Shown here in pieces: positions 42,544 through 50,328 of a stretch of DNA of 64,000 nucleotides. This DNA is from CALITV01 sp964415795 (lineage in GTDB: Bacteria; UBP6; UBA1177; JAKLFG01). The notes beneath the pieces are model-generated. The model was not told the DNA's origin and did not search any database. It worked only from the letters and a program-made list of their open reading frames with translations. Position numbers and translations under genes: made by a program. Numbering within the stretch: position 1 is the stretch's first letter; every line of letters starts with the position of its first letter. The stretch lies in NCBI GenBank assembly GCA_964415795.1, contig CAYQBN010000008.1:1-64000 (forward strand). Direction: 5' to 3'.

Positions 42544-43056
42544 TCACAATCTCCTTCTCGAAAAAGATGTTTTGCTAGGGTTTAACATCTCGGCATGCGC
42601 ACTTTTAGCAAGAGAACAAAACTCTTTAATTTTGTCGAACAAATCATCGAAACTTCCACCTTTTTCTATCAGATTGACCAATTCTCCTTGGATTTCAACC
42701 GCTTTCTCATCTGTCTTTTTACCATTCAAGGGAGCAAATCCTGCGAGTCTTCTTATCTTTAATTCAATCTCTTCGATTTTAGGATTTAATTCCGTCATCT
42801 CCTTTTGATAAAAAGAACTTGTCTCACCATTTTTGTTGTCAAGCATTTGTATTTGGTAGAGCAATACCATGTATCTTTCTACTTTCTCCATAAAATCATT
42901 GCACGCTTCAAAAAATAGAGACGCCCACCTAGAATCGAAATCTGATTCTTTCGCCACTTCCTTTTTAATCGCTTCTACTTTCCTCAAAAAGGTAATCCCT
43001 AGAATGAAAACTATGACCGGCGTTGCGATGTCTGAAAAAATCTTTAAAAGATCCAT
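42544..43056 (-). CDS. AT-rich membrane protein of unknown function, probably acquired
   Basis: This 170-residue protein has one N-terminal TM helix (about 8-25, TPVIVFILGITFL), then a helical cytoplasmic or periplasmic domain with coiled-coil character (YQKEMTELNPKIEEIELKIR). The DNA is much richer in A/T than all neighbours and uses codons such as AAA, ATT and TTA freely, a sign of recent transfer. ATG at 43056 follows GGGGGAAG. Proteins of this layout occur as small membrane components in phage and defence islands, but no family can be named. Confidence 0.65.
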   Translation of the reverse strand: MDLLKIFSDIATPVIVFILGITFLRKVEAIKKEVAKESDFDSRWASLFFEACNDFMEKVERYMVLLYQIQMLDNKNGETSSFYQKEMTELNPKIEEIELKIRRLAGFAPLNGKKTDEKAVEIQGELVNLIEKGGSFDDLFDKIKEFCSLAKSAHAEMLNPSKTSFSRRRL

Positions 43057-43139
43057 CTTCCCCCTTCTCCTTTGTATTATTCCAAGGATGCCATCTCCTA
43101 TTCCTTCCCGCAAAAACATTTTGCTGTCAATCTTTTCCC

Positions 43140-43168
43140 TTGACTTCCGTTTTCACCTCTACTACAAG
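43140..43168 (+). promoter_or_regulatory. Promoter for the TetR-led export unit
   Basis: TTGACT (43140-43145), 17-base spacer, TACAAG (43163-43168). The palindromic operator at 43172-43191 covers the expected start site. Confidence 0.5.
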
Positions 43169-43171
43169 TTT

Positions 43172-43191
43172 TTAACCGGGCGCCCGGTCAA
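43172..43191. promoter_or_regulatory. TetR-type palindromic operator
   Basis: ACCGGGCGCCCGGT (43175-43188) is a perfect 14-base palindrome, extended to 20 bases with one mismatched pair (TTAACC/GGTCAA). It lies between the promoter and the TetR gene start, the usual autoregulatory position. Confidence 0.65.
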
Positions 43192-43204
43192 TAAGGAGGA
43201 GACA

Positions 43205-43837
43205 ATGACGCGACCAGTTGAGAAATGTACTCCGGGACGGCATGAGAAGGGCTGTCAGACGCGGCACCGCATCATCGAAGCGGCGACCGCCATTCTCATC
43301 GAGGAAGGCAAAGCCGGCTTCACCACCCGCGCCATCTGCGAACGGGCTGGCATCGGCAAAGGGAGTCTCTACCACCACTTCACCGACTCCCACGAACTCA
43401 TCATCGAGGTGGTCAGACACTTCATGGAACACTACTTCGGCGCGATGATCAACCAAGAGTTCAAAAGCGTGGACGACTTCTTCCTCAAATTCGGTCGCCA
43501 AGCGATCGCCCAGATAGGGCGGAGTTACCAGTTGCGCGAACGGTTCATGCCGTTCCTCTCCGAACTGGTCGCCGACCCGCACTTCGTCACCGAGGCAATG
43601 GAGAAAAGCGCTCTCATGCAAAAGGCGCTCGCCGAGAAACTGCGCGTTCTGGCAGAGGGCGAGGTGCCCGACGCAGTGATTGCCGACACGGTGCTCGCCC
43701 TTATCACGCTCATGGAGGGGACCGAGAGTCTTATGCAGTTCACCCGCGACGAGAAGCGCTTCTCCGCGATGTGGGAACGGGTCGCCCGACTGCTTGCCGA
43801 CCATGTGAAACAGAACACCAAACGGAGCAAAACATGA
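43205..43837 (+). CDS. TetR/AcrR family repressor
   Basis: This 210-residue regulator has an N-terminal TetR helix-turn-helix (about 20-66: RHRIIEAATAILIEEGKAGF, ICERAGIGKGSLYHHF) and a helical ligand-binding domain. The start at 43205 sits behind AAGGAGGAG; the longer upstream frame runs through the operator and is rejected. The gene overlaps the LolA-like gene by 4 bases and is first in a six-gene unit. A perfect palindrome in the leader suggests that it represses the whole unit, relieved by an unknown hydrophobic or lipid ligand. Confidence 0.9.
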   Translation: MTRPVEKCTPGRHEKGCQTRHRIIEAATAILIEEGKAGFTTRAICERAGIGKGSLYHHFTDSHELIIEVVRHFMEHYFGAMINQEFKSVDDFFLKFGRQAIAQIGRSYQLRERFMPFLSELVADPHFVTEAMEKSALMQKALAEKLRVLAEGEVPDAVIADTVLALITLMEGTESLMQFTRDEKRFSAMWERVARLLADHVKQNTKRSKT

Positions 43838-44568
43838 GAACGCTACTCTTGGCAACGCTCGCCTTCTTCGCCTTTGTCCTTACCGCCGAGCCGACGGTGG
43901 AGGAGATCGTGAAAAAGAGCGACGAACTCTACCGCTCGACGACCAGTTATGCCGAAATGGAGATGCAGATAGAGACGCCCGACTGGAAACGGACGCTCCG
44001 GATGCAGGCATGGACCGAAGGGATGAAGAAGACCTTCATCACGATACTGGAGCCGAAGAAGGACGCCGGCATCGGGACGCTCAAACTCGACACTGAGATG
44101 TGGAACTACTTCCCGAAGATAAACAAGGTCATGAAGATTCCGCCGTCGATGATGATGGGCTCATGGATGGGAAGCGACTTCACCAACGACGACCTCGTGA
44201 AGGAATCGACGCTCTTCGACGACTACACCTATAAGCTTGTCACCGGGCCCGACGCGACCAAGTACTACATCGAACTCATCCCGAAGGCGAAGACCGCCAG
44301 CGTCTGGGGCCGCATCGTCATCGTCGCGAACAAGGACGACTACCTGCCGGTGGCGCAGGAATTCTACGACGAGAAAGGAACGAAGGTCCGCGTGATGACC
44401 TTTCGTGAGGTCAAGGTGATGGGCGGCAAAAAGATACCGACGGTGATGGAACTCACCTCGCTCACCAAGCCGGGGCACAAGACCACCATCATCTATAAGG
44501 ATGTCCAGTTCGACGTGAAGCTCGCCCCCGACACCTTCACCCTGCGCAACCTGCAGAAAAAGAGGTAG
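43834..44568 (+). CDS. LolA-like outer-membrane lipoprotein-sorting protein
   Basis: This 244-residue periplasmic protein has a signal peptide (1-18, ending LTAEP) and the LolA/LppX-like fold of COG2834 proteins: EEIVKKSDELYRSTTSYAEM, ILEPKKDAGIGTLKL, MWNYFPKINKVMKIPPSMMM, FTNDDLVKESTLFDDY. Such proteins carry lipids or lipoproteins across the periplasm in a hydrophobic cavity. The start overlaps the TetR stop (ATGA). It is followed after 2 bases by an FtsX permease, so it is likely the periplasmic shuttle of this system, not the housekeeping LolA. Confidence 0.88.
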   Translation: MRTLLLATLAFFAFVLTAEPTVEEIVKKSDELYRSTTSYAEMEMQIETPDWKRTLRMQAWTEGMKKTFITILEPKKDAGIGTLKLDTEMWNYFPKINKVMKIPPSMMMGSWMGSDFTNDDLVKESTLFDDYTYKLVTGPDATKYYIELIPKAKTASVWGRIVIVANKDDYLPVAQEFYDEKGTKVRVMTFREVKVMGGKKIPTVMELTSLTKPGHKTTIIYKDVQFDVKLAPDTFTLRNLQKKR

Positions 44569-44570
44569 TC

Positions 44571-45797
44571 ATGCTGATATTCAAGATGGCGTTCCGCAAT
44601 CTCCTGCGCCAACGGCGGCGCAGTCTGCTCACCGGCATCACGATGACCATCGGGTTCGCCCTGCTCGCGATATCGACCGGCTTCAGTCAGGGGGCGTGGG
44701 GCATGATGATAGATCTCGTCACCCGCGACCATACCGGCCATGCCCAAATACACGCCAAGGGCTATCTCGACCGGCCGTCGCTCTACAAGAACTTCATCGA
44801 CACGCCGGAACTCTACGCGACGCTCGCCCGAGATACCGACATCGTCGCCGCGACCCCGCGCATCCACGCCGCGGCGCTCGCCTTTGTCGAGACCAAGACG
44901 ACCGGCGTACAGATCGTCGGGATATCTCCCGAACGCGAGCGAAGCGTCACCCGCATCGCCCATAAGGTAACCGAGGGAACATTCCTTCCGGCTGACGCCG
45001 CGAAGCAGGCACTCGTGGGCCGCAATGTCGCCGATGTCCTCAAGGCAAAGGTGGGGAGTGAACTGGTTCTTATCTCGCAGGGGGCCGACGGCTCCATCGC
45101 CAATGACATCTTCACCGTCGGAGGCATACTCGGCGATGCGAAGGACACCTCCGAACAGAACAATGTCTATCTCCATATCCGTGACGCACAGGAGTATCTA
45201 ACACTCGAAGGGAAAATTCACGAGATCGCCCTCCTCTACCGCGACCGTAAAAAGGTCGAACAGAAGACCGCACAGCTCGGCACGACGCTCACGGCGGCGG
45301 GGTTCCGCGATCTTTCGGTTGAATCGTGGATGGAGGTCGAGCCGGAGTTCTACCGCACCATGCAGGCCGACCGCCGGGGCGACAACATCAGCCAGTTCAT
45401 CATCATGCTCATCATCGCGGTGGGGGTGCTCAATACGGTCCTGATGTCAGTTCTGGAACGGACCCGCGAATACGGCGTGATGGCGGCCATCGGGACGAGT
45501 CCCCGCCGGATATTCTCGCTCATCGTGCTCGAGACGGGGATGCTCGCGCTCCTTTCGTCGATCGCCGGCGCGGTCATCGGATCGCTCGCGCTGTGGTATT
45601 TCGCTTCCGCCGGCATCAGTTATCCCGAACCGGTGACCATCGCTGGCCTCACCGTCACGACGCTGCGCGCCGAGTTCGTCCCCATCGTCTACTGGAAATC
45701 GTTCCTGCTGGTCATGGCGACCGCCCTGCTGGTGTCGCTGCCGCCTGCCTTCCGCGCCGCCCGGATAAAACCGGTCGACGCCCTGCGGTCGCTGTAG
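44571..45797 (+). CDS. FtsX/LolC-type ABC permease 1
   Basis: This 408-residue permease has the MacB/LolC layout: N-terminal TM helix (about 20-40) after FRNLLRQRRRSLLTG, a large periplasmic domain (about 45-275), and three C-terminal TM helices in an FtsX domain (about 285-405: IIAVGVLNTVLMSVLERTRE, GVMAAIGTSPRRIF, ALWYFASAGISYP). Paired with the next permease and the ATPase, it would pull a substrate from the inner membrane and hand it to the LolA-like protein. Confidence 0.88.
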   Translation: MLIFKMAFRNLLRQRRRSLLTGITMTIGFALLAISTGFSQGAWGMMIDLVTRDHTGHAQIHAKGYLDRPSLYKNFIDTPELYATLARDTDIVAATPRIHAAALAFVETKTTGVQIVGISPERERSVTRIAHKVTEGTFLPADAAKQALVGRNVADVLKAKVGSELVLISQGADGSIANDIFTVGGILGDAKDTSEQNNVYLHIRDAQEYLTLEGKIHEIALLYRDRKKVEQKTAQLGTTLTAAGFRDLSVESWMEVEPEFYRTMQADRRGDNISQFIIMLIIAVGVLNTVLMSVLERTREYGVMAAIGTSPRRIFSLIVLETGMLALLSSIAGAVIGSLALWYFASAGISYPEPVTIAGLTVTTLRAEFVPIVYWKSFLLVMATALLVSLPPAFRAARIKPVDALRSL

Positions 45798-45800
45798 GTG

Positions 45801-47033
45801 ATGGCCATGACGATATTCATCAAACTCGCGTGGCGCAACCTCTTCCGCAACAAACGGCGGACGATACTTGCCGGACTCATGATCGGGCTCGGACTCGCGG
45901 CGATGATAACGGTCGACGCCATCACCATCGGCACCATCGACAACATGATATCGACGGCGACCGCGTCGTTCCTCGGCGAAGGCCAGATCCACCGCGACGG
46001 CTTCCGCAAGACCTTCGAGGTGGAGAAGATCATCGCGAACGGTCCGGCGCTCTTCGAGAAACTGAAAAAGGACCCGCTCATACGGCAGGCGGCTCCGCGC
46101 ACCGCCGCCTTCGGGATGCTGACCAGCCCCGCCAATGTCCAGTCGGTGATGCTCTACGGGATCGACCCGGCCCTTGAGCGCGATCTGTCGAAGATAGACG
46201 ACCTGCTCGTGTCGGGAGACTACCTCTCCTCGGCCGACGAACCGAAGATACTGATCGGCGAAAAACTGGCCGGCCTCCTCGAAGTGGGACTCGGCGACAA
46301 GATCGTCGTGACGGTGGCGCAGGCGCACAGCGGCGAACTGTCGCAGGAGCTCTTTCGCGTCGGCGGCATTTTCAAGTTCGGTTCGCGCCAGATGGACGGC
46401 GGGATGGCCTTCATCCCCCTCAAGCGGGCACAGGAGATGCTGAAACTGGGGGACGGACTGCATGAGATCGCCTTCGCGTTCCATGACCGCCGAAAGGCCG
46501 AGGACGATACGCTACCGCTCTGGAAGGAGTATTCGGCGGCGGGCAACGAGGCGCTGTCGTGGACCAAACTGGTATCGGAACTGGCCATGATGCGCTCCAT
46601 GACCGACTTTAGCCTCTTTCTCGTCGGTATCATTCTCTTCGGCATCGTGTCGGTCGGCATCATCAACACGCTGTTCATGGCGCTCTACGAACGGATGTTC
46701 GAGTTCGGCGTCATGCGCGCCATCGGGACACGACCGCAGCAGGCGGCACAACTGATGGTCATGGAAGCAGGGGCTCTCGCTCTCGTCTCCATAGTGATGG
46801 GGATCATCATCGCACTCATCGTGAACGGCCTGCTTTTGCACTGCGGCGGCCTCGACTATAGCGATTCGGAGTTCGTGGTGACCCTGCGTGACCCGATCTA
46901 CCCGGTCCTCACCCTTTCCCAGTTCACCCTCTATCCCTTCCTTCTTTTCGTGTTTACCTGTATCGTGGGCATCTATCCGGCGATATACGCGGCCCGACTC
47001 ACACCCGCCAAAGCGATGAAACGTGGCTTATAA
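45801..47033 (+). CDS. FtsX/LolC-type ABC permease 2
   Basis: This 410-residue second permease of the same layout (FIKLAWRNLFRNKRRTILAG; C-terminal FtsX domain with GIVSVGIINTLFMALYERMF, EFGVMRAIGTRPQQA) is clearly a paralogue of the preceding gene. Two different FtsX subunits per transporter is the LolC/LolE arrangement. It starts 3 bases after permease 1. A GTG at 45798 and ATG at 45807 are alternatives. The periplasmic domain is shorter in conserved aromatic residues than a typical LolC hook, so the mechanism may differ. Confidence 0.86.
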   Translation: MAMTIFIKLAWRNLFRNKRRTILAGLMIGLGLAAMITVDAITIGTIDNMISTATASFLGEGQIHRDGFRKTFEVEKIIANGPALFEKLKKDPLIRQAAPRTAAFGMLTSPANVQSVMLYGIDPALERDLSKIDDLLVSGDYLSSADEPKILIGEKLAGLLEVGLGDKIVVTVAQAHSGELSQELFRVGGIFKFGSRQMDGGMAFIPLKRAQEMLKLGDGLHEIAFAFHDRRKAEDDTLPLWKEYSAAGNEALSWTKLVSELAMMRSMTDFSLFLVGIILFGIVSVGIINTLFMALYERMFEFGVMRAIGTRPQQAAQLMVMEAGALALVSIVMGIIIALIVNGLLLHCGGLDYSDSEFVVTLRDPIYPVLTLSQFTLYPFLLFVFTCIVGIYPAIYAARLTPAKAMKRGL

Positions 47034-47050
47034 CCATGATGGAGCATACG

Positions 47051-47740
47051 ATGGAACCGGTCATTCGCATCGACAAGGTATCGAAGATCTACCGCACCGG
47101 CGAGGTGATGGTCGAGGCATTGAAAGAGGTCTCGCTTACCATCGCCAGAGGAGAGTTCACCGCCATTGCCGGACCGTCGGGAAGCGGAAAGACGACCGTT
47201 TTGAACATCATCAGCGGACTCGACAAGCCCGATCGCGGCACGGTGGAACTGGGCGGAAGGAACATCACCACGATGAGCGGATCGGAACTCTCCGACTTCC
47301 GGCGCGATCACATCGGGTTCATCTTCCAGAGTTACAACCTCATCCCGGTACTCACCGTCGAGGAGAATGTCGAATATGTGATGCTCCTCCAAGGGGTTCC
47401 TCAAAAAGAACGGCGCGAACGGGTGGCGAAGATACTCGCCGAGGTGGGGCTCGACGGGATGCAGAAACGACTGCCGATCCACCTCTCAGGCGGCCAGCAG
47501 CAGCGGGTGGCGGTGGCGCGCGCGATGGTCTCGAACCCCGACATCATCCTCGCCGACGAACCGACCGCCAACCTCGACTCGAAGACGGGACACGACCTCC
47601 TCGACATGATGAAGGAACTCAACGAGAAACACGGCGTCACCTTCCTTTTCTCGACCCACGACCGGATGATCATGGAGCACGCGCGGCGGCTCATCACCCT
47701 GCGCGACGGCGCGATCTTCTCCGACGAGGTGCGCCGCTGA
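47051..47740 (+). CDS. LolD/MacB-type ABC transporter ATPase
   Basis: This 229-residue nucleotide-binding subunit has Walker A GPSGSGKTT, a Q-loop (FIFQSYNLIP), signature LSGGQQQR, Walker B IILADEP and a switch His (STHDR). The NLIPVLTVEENV and RVAVARAM segments fit the LolD/FtsE/MacB subfamily that works with FtsX permeases. I use ATG 47051 because GGAG lies 6 bases before it; two ATGs at 47036 and 47039 have no ribosome site. The stop overlaps the barrel gene (TGATG). Confidence 0.92.
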   Translation: MEPVIRIDKVSKIYRTGEVMVEALKEVSLTIARGEFTAIAGPSGSGKTTVLNIISGLDKPDRGTVELGGRNITTMSGSELSDFRRDHIGFIFQSYNLIPVLTVEENVEYVMLLQGVPQKERRERVAKILAEVGLDGMQKRLPIHLSGGQQQRVAVARAMVSNPDIILADEPTANLDSKTGHDLLDMMKELNEKHGVTFLFSTHDRMIMEHARRLITLRDGAIFSDEVRR

Positions 47741-48984
47741 TGAGGACGCTTATCACCCTCATACCGCTCTTCGCCGCCACGCTCGGCGCGGTCGAACTTG
47801 CCGACGTGCTGACCCTCTCTGGCTGGGACAAGCAGTATATCGGCGTGAACGGTTTTCAGAAGAACACGCTTTTCGACGGTTCCGAACCCTACAAGCCGCA
47901 GGAGACGGTGCAGAACGCGCTCCGCCTGCGCCTTTTCTACAAACCGGCCGACTGGTTCTCGGCCGAGACGGCGTGGCAGGTCTCCCCGACCGTCTCACAT
48001 CTTTCGACGGCGATGAACGACCTGTTCGCCCCCTCATTGAACGACTACCGGATCACCGATTTCAAAGATACCCTCTACACCACGCCGGACGGCATCCTTT
48101 CATTCCCCCACTCGCTCGACCGGCTCGATCTGACCTTCACCTTTCCCTTCATGGACATTTTCATCGGACGACAGGCGATATCGTTCGGCGCGGCAAAGTT
48201 CTTGAACCCGACCGATGTCTTTGCGCCGCTCTCGTTCCAGGACATCAATCGCGAAGAGAAGGTCGGCGTCGACGCGGTGCGGGTGAAATTCCCCCTCGGC
48301 GAGATGAGCGAACTCGACGCCGGGTATGTCTTCGGCCCCGACGGCCGCTTATCCAAGAGCGCTGCCTTCCTGCGTGGCAAATTCGCGCTGTGGGAGACCG
48401 ACTTCACGCTGATGCTCGTCGAATATCAGTACAATCTCCTCGCAGGACTTTCGATCGAACGCTCCCTCGGCGGCGCCGGTGTCTGGCTCGAAGCGGCCTA
48501 CACCGCCGACGGCGTTCTGGGGAGGCGCGAACCGGACGATGACGACTTCCGTCTGTCGGCCGGCGCCGACTACAACTTCGCCGACGCGAACCTCGTTCTC
48601 TTCGGCGAATACCACTATTCGATGGCCGGCGAACTCCGCCCGTCACGGTACATCACCAACGCGAAACTGAAGGCGGCCTACCGCGACAGCGGCGTCTATC
48701 TGCTGGGGCAACATTACCTCGCGGTGGGGCTCTCATGGGAAATAACGCCGCTCCTCAACGGCTCGTTCCAGACGCTCGTCAATCTCACCGACGGGTCTCT
48801 CCTCCTCGCACCACGTCTCGAATACAGCGTGGATGAGGACCTCTACTGGGACATCGGTGCAGCGATGGGCGCCGGAGCGACGGCGCGAAAAGGCGACCTC
48901 ATGGGCTTCGACTACCCGATCCCCCGTTCCGAGTTTGGGCTTTACCCCTACACCGTCTACACTTCGATGCGGCTCTACTTCTAG
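47740..48984 (+). CDS. Outer-membrane beta-barrel protein of the export unit
   Basis: This 414-residue protein has a signal peptide (1-17, ending LGA), then strands with alternating hydrophobic and polar residues across the whole length, and ends TSMRLYF with the C-terminal Phe. The first 80 residues include a possible plug or periplasmic segment. It starts at the ATG that overlaps the ATPase stop by one base, the last gene of the TetR unit. With the ABC pair and LolA-like shuttle it would complete a trans-envelope path. No known porin family is certain; a DUF1302-like barrel is possible. Confidence 0.78.
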   Translation: MRTLITLIPLFAATLGAVELADVLTLSGWDKQYIGVNGFQKNTLFDGSEPYKPQETVQNALRLRLFYKPADWFSAETAWQVSPTVSHLSTAMNDLFAPSLNDYRITDFKDTLYTTPDGILSFPHSLDRLDLTFTFPFMDIFIGRQAISFGAAKFLNPTDVFAPLSFQDINREEKVGVDAVRVKFPLGEMSELDAGYVFGPDGRLSKSAAFLRGKFALWETDFTLMLVEYQYNLLAGLSIERSLGGAGVWLEAAYTADGVLGRREPDDDDFRLSAGADYNFADANLVLFGEYHYSMAGELRPSRYITNAKLKAAYRDSGVYLLGQHYLAVGLSWEITPLLNGSFQTLVNLTDGSLLLAPRLEYSVDEDLYWDIGAAMGAGATARKGDLMGFDYPIPRSEFGLYPYTVYTSMRLYF

Positions 48985-49010
48985 ACTTTATGAACGGCTT
49001 CTGTTACAAT
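48982..49010 (+). promoter_or_regulatory. Promoter for the DUF1566 lipoprotein gene
   Basis: TAGACT (48982-48987), 17-base spacer, TACAAT (49005-49010). The -35 overlaps the stop codon of the barrel gene. Confidence 0.45.
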
Positions 49011-49038
49011 AAGCTCTCATTCCGGTTGGAGGTAAGCC

Positions 49039-50325
49039 ATGAAACGGTATCTTGTGGCAGCGGTTGCGTTCTGCGCCTGTGCGTGCAGCGATTTCTCGCT
49101 CGAGGAGCGCGGCGACCTCGGAGAAGCATGCTTCGACAATGGCACCTGCCAAGAACCGTTCGTGTGCGTTGACGGCACCTGCATCGCCATAAGCGGCGAT
49201 ACCGATCTCGCGTTTCCCGACGACGGCGCTGCGGATTACGCGACCGAGGCCTCGGATCAAGTTGAAACACCGGACCAGACCGACCCGATCGGTCAACCCG
49301 ACGACGCCATTTTCCCCGACGACGGGACCGTTCCTTCCGACGCAGACACCGCGATTCCCGATATCGACACCCTTCCCGCCAACACCTGCAATGAAGGAGA
49401 GATCTGCTGGAGTGTCATAGATACCCGGCAGACCGCCTGCTACAATCTGACCGGATCGGTCGCCTGTCCGCAGGAGGGGTCGCAGTTCTACGGTCAGGAC
49501 GGCAACTACTCGGGCGGCGGACGAGAATTCCTGAATCGGACCACCTCCGGCCCGATGCTCGTCGAGGACAACCAGACCAAACTCTGGTGGCAAAAGACCC
49601 TTGATCTCACCAAGCGGAACTGGAACGAGGCGAATGACTACTGCGCGTGGCTTGCCGCCAGCAACTACGGCGACCGCACCGACTGGCGACTGCCGACGCG
49701 GCAGGAACTGCTCAGTCTTCTTTCTTTCGACGCCCAGAGCGCCGAAGCGCTGATCGACAAGTTCTACTTCCCCTCGACACCAGCCGACACCTTCTGGACC
49801 GGCACGAAACACGGCTATAACTACTACTATGTGGACTTCTCGGGGGAAGGGATGTCCTATTCCGATCCCGCCGAAAAGCTCCATCTGGTCCGGTGCGTCA
49901 GTTCGCCGTGGAACTATGTGCCCGAACGACCGCTGGTGCGCTGGCTCGAAACGACCTCCGGAAGCGACCCGGTCGTCGAGGATCTCCTGACCGGTCTTGT
50001 CTGGGCGCGGGCCATTGCGCAGGCAAACCTGCTCTGGAAAGACGCGCTTTCCTTCTGCGCCTCCCTTTCATGGGGCGATCGCACCGATTGGCGACTTCCC
50101 GACATCAACGAGCTGGAGAGCCTCATCACCTACGGCGCGGCGCCGGAGCACACCTCGACATTTCCCGATCTGACTGATGACTATTTCTGGAGTTCGACCA
50201 CCAACGCAAAGGATATCGCCGGAGCATGGACCGTCGAATTCAGGTACGGCATCGTGCGGCCGGACATGAAAAAGGACGAGAACATCAATGGTATCCGCAC
50301 GGTCTGCGTTCGAAATCGAGATTGA
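49039..50325 (+). CDS. DUF1566 lipoprotein with two copies of the domain
   Basis: This 428-residue protein has a signal peptide with Cys-rich lipobox (FCACAC), a first small Cys-rich segment (CFDNGTCQEPFVCVDGTC), an Asp-rich spacer (about 55-125) and two DUF1566 domains (about 140-285 and 300-428). Both carry the hallmark DRTDWRLP and TGLVWA/TKLWWQ strands. DUF1566 has an FGE-sulfatase/C-type-lectin-like fold of unknown role and is common on cell surfaces of Myxococcota-like bacteria. GGAGG precedes ATG 49039. Confidence 0.85.
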   Translation: MKRYLVAAVAFCACACSDFSLEERGDLGEACFDNGTCQEPFVCVDGTCIAISGDTDLAFPDDGAADYATEASDQVETPDQTDPIGQPDDAIFPDDGTVPSDADTAIPDIDTLPANTCNEGEICWSVIDTRQTACYNLTGSVACPQEGSQFYGQDGNYSGGGREFLNRTTSGPMLVEDNQTKLWWQKTLDLTKRNWNEANDYCAWLAASNYGDRTDWRLPTRQELLSLLSFDAQSAEALIDKFYFPSTPADTFWTGTKHGYNYYYVDFSGEGMSYSDPAEKLHLVRCVSSPWNYVPERPLVRWLETTSGSDPVVEDLLTGLVWARAIAQANLLWKDALSFCASLSWGDRTDWRLPDINELESLITYGAAPEHTSTFPDLTDDYFWSSTTNAKDIAGAWTVEFRYGIVRPDMKKDENINGIRTVCVRNRD

Positions 50326-50328
50326 CCC

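Noticed and set aside
42869..43204. An N-terminal extension of the TetR protein by about 110 residues
   Set aside because: The extension reads through the promoter and palindromic operator and is antisense to the AT-rich gene; ATG 43205 has a strong ribosome site.
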